Source: Haloterrigena alkaliphila (GTDB lineage: Archaea > Halobacteriota > Halobacteria > Halobacteriales > Natrialbaceae). Taken from it: 64,000 nucleotides of DNA. The notes under the pieces are model-generated. The model ran no database searches. It saw only the letters and a program-made list of their open reading frames with translations, and was not told the origin of the DNA. How positions within the stretch are numbered: the first letter of the stretch is position 1; every line of letters starts with the position of its first letter. Both the position numbers and the translations under genes were made by a program. Positions 49,879 to 57,034 of the stretch are shown here, one piece after another. The DNA is taken from positions 2,728,001 through 2,792,000 of the forward strand of contig NZ_CP071462.1 of NCBI RefSeq assembly GCF_017352155.2, written 5' to 3'.

Positions 49879-50880
49879 CTAGATTGTCTTAGCTTCATCG
49901 GTGCGTCGATACTCGCCGTCGTCGACCGCGACGACCCCCTCACGCCGCAGGTGATCGAGGTGGGCGAACGCCTCGCCGGGGCCGTGGACGATGTGGATTC
50001 CCGACAGCTCACCGAACAGGTGATCACTGACCGTCCACGCGTCGGCCGGTCCGTGTTCGGACAGCACGTCGAGGATCTCGTCGGTTCGATCGCGGTGGTG
50101 GTCGATGATCTCTCGGGCTCGCCCGGTCGGGTCGTCGATCGGGTCCCGGTGGCCCGGCCAGACGCGGTCGTACTCGCGGTCGGCGAGCCACTCGAGCGTC
50201 TCGAGGTAGCGCTCGAGGGGACGCTCGACGCGGACGTCGGCACCGCCGACGTTGGGCGTATATACCGGCAGGAGGGCGTCGCCGACGAACGCCGCCGAAG
50301 CGCCGGCGGCGTCGCCGTTTCCATCCCCTCGCTCCGTTCCCGGCGCCTCGCTGATCTCGAAACAACAGTGTCCGGCCGCGTGCCCGGGCGTATGCACCGC
50401 CTCGAGTCGTCGGCCGCCGACCTCGAGCACCGTCCCGTCCTCGATCGGCGTCACGTCCGCCGGTTCGCCCACGAGGTGGCTCGCGTCGTCGAAGACGGCC
50501 AGCAGTTCGGCCTGCTTCGCTTCGGGGACGCCCCATTCGTCGAGGAGAAACTGCCGGCGGTCCTCCATCGCCGCCACCGCGTCGGGATCGTCCTCGACGA
50601 GGGGCGCGTCGGCCTCGTGGACGTACACCGTCGCGTCGCTCTCGGCCTGAATCTCGCCGGCGAGGCCGGCGTGGTCGACGTGGAAGTGCGTGAGCACGAT
50701 GTCGTCGACGTCCGCGAACGAGTATCCCCGTTCGGCCAGCCCCTCTCGCAGGTCCTCGCGGACGGCCGGCGTCGAGAGGCCGGTGTCGACGAGTGCGAGG
50801 TCATCGCCGTCGTCATCATCGAGCACGTACGCGTTGTTCCGGCCCTCGAACTCCTCGTTCCCCAGCCGAATTCGGTCCAT
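49879..50880 (-). CDS. Metallo-beta-lactamase-fold hydrolase with C-terminal winged helix
   Basis: A 333-residue hydrolase. The zinc motif LTHFHVDHAGLAGE lies near residue 64, VHTPGHAAGHCCFEIS near 160 and the AFVGDALL and WPGHRDP ligands follow. The C-terminal 70 residues look like a winged helix (LDVLSEHGPADAWTVSDHLF then EAFAHLDHLRREGVVAVDDG). This two-domain type is frequent in archaea and the substrate is unknown. ATG 50880 is the start, with a GAATTACAAG box upstream. Confidence 0.85.
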   Translation of the reverse strand: MDRIRLGNEEFEGRNNAYVLDDDDGDDLALVDTGLSTPAVREDLREGLAERGYSFADVDDIVLTHFHVDHAGLAGEIQAESDATVYVHEADAPLVEDDPDAVAAMEDRRQFLLDEWGVPEAKQAELLAVFDDASHLVGEPADVTPIEDGTVLEVGGRRLEAVHTPGHAAGHCCFEISEAPGTERGDGNGDAAGASAAFVGDALLPVYTPNVGGADVRVERPLERYLETLEWLADREYDRVWPGHRDPIDDPTGRAREIIDHHRDRTDEILDVLSEHGPADAWTVSDHLFGELSGIHIVHGPGEAFAHLDHLRREGVVAVDDGEYRRTDEAKTI

Positions 50881-50964
50881 GTCGCCACCCCACACGCCGT
50901 CGGCTTGTAATTCACCCGAAAGCGGACGGTCGCATTAGAATACGAGCGTTCGTTCCTTAGCTTT

Positions 50965-51248
50965 CGAGTTCGGCCCGCAGCAACTGGTTGACGTCGCCGG
51001 GGTCGGCGCTGCCGCCGGTCAGTTTTGCCACCTTTTTCTCGTCGGGTTGCTCGCTAGGCTCGCAACCACTCTCTGTTCACGGGCGCGTAGCGCCCGTTCA
51101 CATGGTCAGCGGGACCTCCGGTCCCGCTCGACTCGAAAAATCTGGACCAAAAAGCCGAACGCTCACTTCGTTCGCGTTCGGTTCTTATCCCTCGAGTTCG
51201 GCCCGCAGCAACTGGTTGACGTCGCCCGGATCGGCGCTGCCGCCGGTC
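50965..51248. repeat. Duplicated 3' end of gatB flanking triloop hairpins
   Basis: A 56-base stretch at 50965-51020 matches 51193-51248 (inside the true end of gatB) at 54 of 56 positions, and both carry a stop soon after, so the copy encodes a parallel C-terminus (NQLLRAELES versus NQLLRAELEG). The copy lies about 170 bases beyond the real gatB stop. Between them are four inverted repeats: 51045-51067 (6-bp arms), 51080-51096 (7-bp arms, loop GTA), 51108-51128 (9-bp arms, loop TCC) and 51155-51181 (7-bp arms). The arrangement resembles the residue of an insertion or recombination at the gene end. Confidence 0.85.
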
Positions 51249-52681
51249 TTTTGCATCACCTGGCCGACGAGGAAGTTGATCGCGCCGTCGTCGCCCGACT
51301 CGTAGTCGTCGACGGCGTCCGGGTTCTCGTCGATCGCCTCGACGACGGCCTGCTGGACCTCGTCCTCGTCGGTCTTGCCCAATCCTTCTTCGGCGACGAC
51401 CTCGTCGGGCGTCCGGCCGTCGTCGAGCATCGACCGCAGAACGGTCTCGCGGGCGTTTTTCGCCGTGATCTCGTCGTCGGCGACGAGTTCGACGAGGCGG
51501 GAGATCTCCTCGAGGCGCCCCTCGATGTCCGTAATTTCCATGTCGCGGTAGTTGAGTTCGCCCAGCAGGTTGTCCGCGACCCACGTCGCCGCCAGATCGG
51601 GGTCGAACTCGCTCGCGACGTCCTCGTAGAAGTCCGCGACCTGTTTGGTCGAGGTGAGCTTCGAGGCAGCCTCCTCGTTCAGACTGTATTCGTCCTGGAA
51701 GCGCTCGCGTCGAGCGGAGGGGAGTTCCGGAATCGAAATCTCGTCCGTCCAGTGGGAGACCCGCAGCGGCGGCAGATCGGCCTCCTCGAAGTAGCGGTAG
51801 TCCTTCTCCTCTTCCTTCGAGCGCATCGAGACGGTGATCCCGCGGGACTCGTCCCAGTGACGGGTCTCCTGCTCGACCGCGCGGCCGCGCTGGATGGCGT
51901 TCTTCTGTCGGGTCTCCTCGTAGGCCAGAGCCTTCTGGGCGCCCTTGTGACTCGAGATGTTCTTGACCTCGGTGCGGTTAGCGGCCGCCAGCGCCTCCTC
52001 GCCGATCTCGGTGATATCGTCGCTCTCGATCTCCGCTTCGGGGATAATCGAGAGGTTGGCGTCGATCCGCAGGCTGCCGTCGCGTTCGGCGTCGAAAACG
52101 CCCAGGTACTCGAGGACCTCTTCGAGTTCGGCGAGAAAGGCCCGCACCTCGTCGGGACTGCGGAAGTCCGGGGCGGTGACGATCTCCATCAGCGGCGTCC
52201 CCGCGCGGTTGTAGTCGACGAGGGTGTAGTCGGCCGAATCGATGCCGCCACCGCCGCCGACGTGCTGGAGGCTGCCCGGGTCCTCCTCCAAGTGGGCGCG
52301 CTCGATCGTGACGGTTCGACGCTCGCCCTCGACGGCGACCTCGAGGTCGCCGTCGGCGCAGATCGGCTCGTCGTACTGGGTGATCTGGAAGTTCTTGGGC
52401 AGGTCGGGGTAGTAGTAGTTCTTCCGGTGGAACCGGGTCTCCTCGGGGATCTCGGCGTCGATCGCCTTCCCGATCTTGACGGCGGCCTCGACGGCGGCCT
52501 CGTTGAGTACGGGGAGGGCACCGGGGAGGCCGAGACAGACCGGGCAGACGTTCTCGTTGGGCTCGTCGGTCTGGTCGGTCGAACAGCCACAGAAGATCTT
52601 CGTGTCGGTCTCCAGCTGGACGTGGACCTCGAGGCCGATGACGGTCACGAGGTCGCCCTGCTGGACGGTCTGGGCAGTCAT
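51185..52681 (-). CDS. gatB: Asp-tRNA(Asn)/Glu-tRNA(Gln) amidotransferase subunit B
   Basis: Binds the mis-charged tRNA and directs transamidation so that asparaginyl- or glutaminyl-tRNA is made. The 498-residue protein begins MTAQTVQQGDLVTVIGLEVH and has VQLETDTKIFCGC, CPVCLGLPGALPVLNEAAVE, FDAERDGSLRIDANLS and the C-terminal tail domain ending GGSADPGDVNQLLRAELEG. The two CxxC-type clusters form the zinc site. Normal length for archaeal GatB. The 3' end is duplicated downstream. Confidence 0.95.
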   Translation of the reverse strand: MTAQTVQQGDLVTVIGLEVHVQLETDTKIFCGCSTDQTDEPNENVCPVCLGLPGALPVLNEAAVEAAVKIGKAIDAEIPEETRFHRKNYYYPDLPKNFQITQYDEPICADGDLEVAVEGERRTVTIERAHLEEDPGSLQHVGGGGGIDSADYTLVDYNRAGTPLMEIVTAPDFRSPDEVRAFLAELEEVLEYLGVFDAERDGSLRIDANLSIIPEAEIESDDITEIGEEALAAANRTEVKNISSHKGAQKALAYEETRQKNAIQRGRAVEQETRHWDESRGITVSMRSKEEEKDYRYFEEADLPPLRVSHWTDEISIPELPSARRERFQDEYSLNEEAASKLTSTKQVADFYEDVASEFDPDLAATWVADNLLGELNYRDMEITDIEGRLEEISRLVELVADDEITAKNARETVLRSMLDDGRTPDEVVAEEGLGKTDEDEVQQAVVEAIDENPDAVDDYESGDDGAINFLVGQVMQKTGGSADPGDVNQLLRAELEG

Positions 52682-52795
52682 TGGACCCCGATTCGAGCCG
52701 GGTGCGGTAAAACGTAACGGGACGGACTCGTCTCGGTGGCACCCGGATAGTGTATCACCACACTAAATTTGTATTCACAGCAACTCATTGCGACT

Positions 52796-53041
52796 ATGAG
52801 CACCGATCGGGTCGACGCCGAAAGCAAAGTCTCCGGCAATCAGGCGAACATCCCCACACGAATCCGTCGACGCCTCGATATCGACGACGGGGATCGCCTC
52901 CAGTGGAGCGTCGAAGACGACCGTTCGGTACGGGTCGAGGTCGTTCACCGCAGCAGCGGTTCGTTCGCCGATTTCACGGGTTACGACGGGGAGGACGAGA
53001 CTGACTCAGCGACGAACCACGACGCGTGGGGAGTGGAGTGA
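52796..53041 (+). CDS. AbrB/MazE/SpoVT-type DNA-binding protein (antitoxin-like)
   Basis: An 81-residue protein whose first half is a swapped-hairpin AbrB domain: AESKVSGNQANIPTRIRRRL then DIDDGDRLQWSVEDDRSVRV. The rest is acidic. Haloarchaeal AbrB proteins of this size are often antitoxins in front of a PIN toxin, but no PIN-like ORF follows; only a 16-codon frame starts at the stop. The ATG at 52796 fits the TTTGTA box at about 52769. It is divergent from gatB. Confidence 0.8.
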   Translation: MSTDRVDAESKVSGNQANIPTRIRRRLDIDDGDRLQWSVEDDRSVRVEVVHRSSGSFADFTGYDGEDETDSATNHDAWGVE

Positions 53042-53294
53042 ATGCCGCGTCCGGTCGTCGAAACGCCAACGAACCCGTACGATCCTCGCTAGTTCGATCA
53101 CCGCCGTGTCCCCAACGACCGTCAGTACCGCCGTTCGAGCACCGTCCCCGATTCGCCGACGGCCAACTGGGGCTATCGGGCGGTAGCGAGCGCGACCGCG
53201 CGCAGCTCGTTTCCAGGCCGGACGGCCGGCTGTCGGCCAGCGCGGTAATCGTTCGCTCGTACTTCCGGCGTTCGTACTTGCCCTCGTAGAATCC
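53042..53294. other. Gap after the AbrB gene; no toxin gene visible
   Basis: This 253-base region lies between the AbrB gene and the converging regulator. A short frame from 53041 (ATGCCGCGTCCGGTCGTCG) stops after 16 codons; no PIN, MazF or other toxin fold is seen in any frame. It may be a decayed toxin gene or plain intergenic sequence. Confidence 0.4.
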
Positions 53295-54524
53295 TCAGGG
53301 ATCGCCGTCATCCACCAGATCGATCACGTTCTCACGACCGATACGGAGCTTTTCAACTGTTCCCTCGTCCGCCATCCCGGAAACGACCCGCGATGTCTTC
53401 GATGCCGACCACTCGAGTTCGTCGACGATATCGGCTTGGCGCATGCGGCCGTCGTTCCGCTCGAGGAGTCGACGGACGCGGTTTTCGTCGGTGAGGAGAT
53501 CCGAGTCGAGAGCAGCGTCGGCGCCCGAAGCGGTCGCATCGGACGGTTTGGCGATCGCGGCTGATCGCGGCGGTTCGTCGGTGCTCGTGTCGGAATCGGT
53601 GTTGACGGCAGTCGACTCGGCGTCGTCCGATTCGGTCGCCGTCTCGAGCGAGTCCGGAATCGACAGCCGCGAGCCGATCGTCGAAAACGGTTCGCGATCC
53701 GAGGCGACGACGAGCGTGAGTCCGACGAGCGCGAGCATGAAGACGAACGTCATCCCGAGCAGCGTCGGGGAGAGGGAAAGCCACCGATCCGAGTCGCTCG
53801 CGCTCGCGGCCATCGATTCCGAGCTGGCGGGTTCGAAACTCGCCGTCGGCCGCTGATCGGTGAAATCGTTCGGCCCGGTCCAGACGACCGTCGTGCCGTT
53901 GGTCTCGTCGGGTTGCGGCGTCGTCGCCGTCGGCGTGTAGCCGTCGGGCCCGACGATTTCGAGGTAATCGTCCGCATCGAGATAGAGGCCGCCTTCGAAG
54001 ACGTCGCCGACGACGACCGCTTCGTCTTCGGTTGCGGTGAAGTTCGTCCAAGTGAACGAGTACGTGACGGTTCCCCACCGCCGCGGTACCTCCTGAATCG
54101 ACGTTTCGGCGCGGAACGACGACGCGGCCATCGTCCGGCCGGTCGACTCGGACGCGCTCGAGACGACGCCGGTCATGCGGCGTTCGAACCGATCGGCGTA
54201 CTCCTCGCGGTCGGCGCGGAACCGCTCTTGGAAGGCCTCGTAGTCGTCGACGTCCGACTCGTTCGTGAGCCGGGTCTGGATCGTCGCCGACCAGCGGGCG
54301 GTGCCGTTCGCCGCCACGTCGATCCGGGTGACCGTCGTGTCGACCTCGGGTCCCACCGACGGAAGGAGCGGCGATCGATCGTCGCCGTTCGTCTCGCCCG
54401 ACTGGGCGAGCGCCGCAGACGATCCGGCGGGGACGAACGCGATCAGACACAGCATGGTGAGGACCACGGTCACTGTACGATCGGATACGATACTCACGCT
54501 ATCCGAGGTTTTGAGAGGGGGCAT
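53295..54524 (-). CDS. Membrane-anchored winged-helix regulator with extracellular sensor domain
   Basis: A 409-residue one-component regulator. A signal/anchor stretch occupies residues 17-38 (TVTVVLTMLCLIAFVPAGSS), an extracellular beta-rich domain about 45-225, a single TM helix near 253-275 (TLLGMTFVFMLALVGLTLVV), a disordered acidic linker with Ser/Thr/Asp, and a winged helix in the last 70 residues (NRVRRLLERNDGRMRQADIV; DELEWSASKTSRVVSGMADE). This matches haloarchaeal HTH proteins of the DUF7345/DUF7343 kind, but the signal is unknown. The outside domain is paralogous to the protein encoded at 56183. It is divergent from the two envelope genes, and the operator repeats lie between them. 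Confidence 0.83.
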   Translation of the reverse strand: MPPLKTSDSVSIVSDRTVTVVLTMLCLIAFVPAGSSAALAQSGETNGDDRSPLLPSVGPEVDTTVTRIDVAANGTARWSATIQTRLTNESDVDDYEAFQERFRADREEYADRFERRMTGVVSSASESTGRTMAASSFRAETSIQEVPRRWGTVTYSFTWTNFTATEDEAVVVGDVFEGGLYLDADDYLEIVGPDGYTPTATTPQPDETNGTTVVWTGPNDFTDQRPTASFEPASSESMAASASDSDRWLSLSPTLLGMTFVFMLALVGLTLVVASDREPFSTIGSRLSIPDSLETATESDDAESTAVNTDSDTSTDEPPRSAAIAKPSDATASGADAALDSDLLTDENRVRRLLERNDGRMRQADIVDELEWSASKTSRVVSGMADEGTVEKLRIGRENVIDLVDDGDP

Positions 54525-54543
54525 GTAAGTTTTCTGTCCCACA

Positions 54544-54613
54544 GTTGCAACTCGCTGCAAACCGCTGCAAACGACGGTACGAATTACTCACACGGCGTGC
54601 AAACCGCTGCAAA
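54544..54613. promoter_or_regulatory. Five GCTGCAAA-like boxes phased at 10 bp in a divergent promoter
   Basis: Three boxes (GTTGCAAC at 54544, GCTGCAAA at 54554 and 54564) are spaced exactly 10 bp, then after 32 bp a second pair (CGTGCAAA at 54596, GCTGCAAA at 54606) is again spaced 10 bp. Ten base pairs is one helical turn, so the copies face one side of the DNA, as expected of a cooperative operator. The first group overlaps the likely promoter of the membrane regulator gene (start 54524). The second lies upstream of the TTTATG box at 54635-54640 that serves the gene at 54669. Confidence 0.75.
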
Positions 54614-54668
54614 TCGGTCCGATAATCGCGCCGATTTATGGGGTCCCCGTTCCGAGACGTGACCGACG

Positions 54669-56186
54669 ATGAACCGACGACTACTGACCGTCTCGATGGT
54701 CGTGGTGCTCTGCACCGCGCTGTTCGGCCCGGCGGCCGCCGCCGGGGCGGCGAACCAGCCCGAGACGGCGATCCAGGACGAATCGACCGAGAACGACGTT
54801 ACCGTTACGACCGGCGCACAGCTGTCGACGATTGTCACGGCGACGAGCGACGAGGTCCGCACCGAGTTCGAAAACACGGCGTTCGACGAACGCATGGCAG
54901 ACAACGCCAGCGATCGCGCGGCCGCGATCGCGGAGCGTGCGGCCGCACTCGAGAATCGCTCGACGACGCTGCGGGCGGAGTACGAGAACGCGACGGCCGC
55001 CTACGAGGTCGGCGACCTCGAGAAGTCTGCGTACGCACAGCGGCTCGCGTCACTCTCCGCGCGGGCCGAGAACGTCGTCTCGAGCTACGAACGACTCGAG
55101 GAGCGCGTCGAATCGGTCGATGAGATCGACCGCCGCGCCGCCGGCGTGACGCCGTCGGAACTCGCCGACCAGCGAGCGGCGGTGGCCGACCTCACGAGTT
55201 CGGGGGCCGATGCGCTGTTCCAGCAGTTCACCGGTGAGACCAACGGCAACGCCGAGATCGAGGTCGACGGCGGCGTGTCGATCGAGGTCGAGACCGACGA
55301 CGGCGAACGGACCCGCGAGTACGAGCGACCGCGCGACGGAGACGGATCACTGGCTATCTCACAGACGGACGCGCTCGACGCGGCCACCGACGTGCTCTCG
55401 CCGGTCGAAGACGGCAACTGGACGGTCACCGAAGCCGAGACGGACGACGGCGTCTACGAGTTTGAGTTCGTCCTAGCGGGCGCTGAAACCGGCGAGACCG
55501 GCGAGGCCGAGGTCAGCGTCGACGGCGAAACGGGGACCGTCTTCGAACTCGAGGAGGAGATCGAGCGGCGAGATGCGGCTGACGACGAGGACGAAGCGGA
55601 CGAAAAAGAAGACGAGGACGAACGACTCGTCGTTCTCGTCGCGTCCGGCTCCCCGGATCCGGGCGAGCAGGTGACGCTCAAACTCCTCGCGAACGGACAG
55701 CCAGCAGCTGACGCAGCGGTCACAGTCAACGATCGGGCCGTCGGCACGACGAACGACGACGGCGAACTCACCGTCACCCTTCCGGTCGAGGAGGCCGAGA
55801 TCGAAGCCGAACACGGAGATGCCGAGGGCGAACTCGAGTTCGAGTTCGATGACGGGTCTGGCGACGAGGACGCCGAATCGCAGTTCAACGCCGACGCGAC
55901 CATCGACAATGGTACCGTCACCGTCTCGGCGACGTTCGACGAGAGCCCGGTCGCAGGTGCGACCGTCGTCGCGAACGACGAGACGGTCGGGACGACGGGC
56001 GAGGACGGCACAGTGTCGTTCGCTCTCGACGACGATACTGACGAACTCGAGATCGAGGTACTCCGTGGCGAACTCGAGTCCGAACTCGAGTTCGAACTCG
56101 AAAGTGACGAGGAGGATGAAGACGAAGAAGAGGATGAAGAGGACGAAGAAGACGAAGATGAAGAGGACGACGAAACTGATCAATGA
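54669..56186 (+). CDS. Secreted multidomain protein with PepSY-like region and two beta-sandwich repeats
   Basis: A 505-residue protein with a Sec-type signal peptide (MNRRLLTVSMVVVLCTALFG then PAAAAGAA). Residues 45-165 are helical with coiled-coil character (AAAIAERAAALENRSTTLRA). Residues 235-300 resemble a PepSY-type domain (LAISQTDALDAATDVLSPVE, then DGVYEFEFVLAG). Two similar beta-sandwich modules follow: EQVTLKLLANGQPAADAAVT and NGTVTVSATFDESPVAGATV. The last 35 residues are almost only Asp and Glu, encoded with AT-rich GAT/GAA codons. The protein is probably at the cell surface. Its TGA overlaps the next ATG (ATGA), so the pair is co-translated. Confidence 0.8.
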   Translation: MNRRLLTVSMVVVLCTALFGPAAAAGAANQPETAIQDESTENDVTVTTGAQLSTIVTATSDEVRTEFENTAFDERMADNASDRAAAIAERAAALENRSTTLRAEYENATAAYEVGDLEKSAYAQRLASLSARAENVVSSYERLEERVESVDEIDRRAAGVTPSELADQRAAVADLTSSGADALFQQFTGETNGNAEIEVDGGVSIEVETDDGERTREYERPRDGDGSLAISQTDALDAATDVLSPVEDGNWTVTEAETDDGVYEFEFVLAGAETGETGEAEVSVDGETGTVFELEEEIERRDAADDEDEADEKEDEDERLVVLVASGSPDPGEQVTLKLLANGQPAADAAVTVNDRAVGTTNDDGELTVTLPVEEAEIEAEHGDAEGELEFEFDDGSGDEDAESQFNADATIDNGTVTVSATFDESPVAGATVVANDETVGTTGEDGTVSFALDDDTDELEIEVLRGELESELEFELESDEEDEDEEEDEEDEEDEDEEDDETDQ

Positions 56187-56935
56187 GTCGTGGAACTGAC
56201 CGGGACCGACTACTACCGAACGGAACGTGTCGAGCAGGACTCCTGACAGTTATCCTCGTCGGGCTGCTCCTGACGGGAACCGCCACCGCGTCCCTCGACG
56301 GCGTGCACAGCACCGATCGCTCGCAGGAAATCGACACCGACTCAGCGTTCGAGGTCGCTCTCGATTCGGACGGCGACGCGACGGTGACCGTCCACGTCAC
56401 GTTCGACCTGAGCGACGAGGCGGATCGGGCTGCCTTCGAATCGCTTGAAGCGAACGAGACGAAACGGAGTCAACTCGAAACCCGCACTGAACGGCGATTG
56501 CAGGCGGTCGCGACGAGCGCGGCCAACGAGACCGGTCGCGAGATGGCCATCGAGGACACGCGCACGTCCTTCGAAACGGACGGAGAGACCGATCGCGGTA
56601 TCGTTTCCGTCTCAGCGACCTGGACCGAATTCGCGGCCACCGACGACGATCGACTGACTGTCACCGAACCGTTCGCCAGCGGCTTCACGTCGGACCGGCC
56701 CGTCGTGATGGCTCTCCCCGAGGGCTACTCGCTCTCGGCGTCCACGCCGGAGCCGAGCGAGCGAACGGACGGACGCATCGTCTGGGACGCGAACACGTCG
56801 CTCGAAGGATACGAGACGGTCGTTACTCCGGCGGACGAAACGACGGGAGAGAAGACTGACGGACAACCCGGATTCAGCCTCGGGGCAGCAGTTGCGGCGA
56901 TCGCCGGGGGCGCCTGGCTGTGCCGCCGCCGGTAA
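56183..56935 (+). CDS. Surface protein with DUF7345-like domain and PGF-CTERM anchor
   Basis: A 250-residue protein with a signal peptide (GLLTVILVGLLLTGTATAS), a domain of about 140 residues and a C-terminal sorting signal: QPGFSLGAAVAAIAGG, hydrophobic stretch and WLCRRR. This is the PGF-CTERM form processed by archaeosortase A. The central domain is paralogous to the outside domain of the regulator at 53295, with blocks such as NETGREMAIEDTRTSF and VSVSATWTEFAATDDD against STGRTMAASSFRAET and VTYSFTWTNFTATEDE there. It overlaps the preceding gene by ATGA. Function unknown. Confidence 0.82.
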   Translation: MSRGTDRDRLLPNGTCRAGLLTVILVGLLLTGTATASLDGVHSTDRSQEIDTDSAFEVALDSDGDATVTVHVTFDLSDEADRAAFESLEANETKRSQLETRTERRLQAVATSAANETGREMAIEDTRTSFETDGETDRGIVSVSATWTEFAATDDDRLTVTEPFASGFTSDRPVVMALPEGYSLSASTPEPSERTDGRIVWDANTSLEGYETVVTPADETTGEKTDGQPGFSLGAAVAAIAGGAWLCRRR

Positions 56936-57034
56936 GCGCAGCGACGCACGGCTCCGGTTGACGCCGGTTCTCGGGAACCGATCGGATCCACTCGGACTCG
57001 ATCACGACGCTGCCGGCCGACCAACCGACACGAG

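Noticed and set aside
53026-53289. An 87-codon frame after the AbrB gene that might be a toxin
   Set aside because: It has no PIN or MazF features and its composition is unlike the acidic proteins of this genome. It overlaps the AbrB end in another frame.
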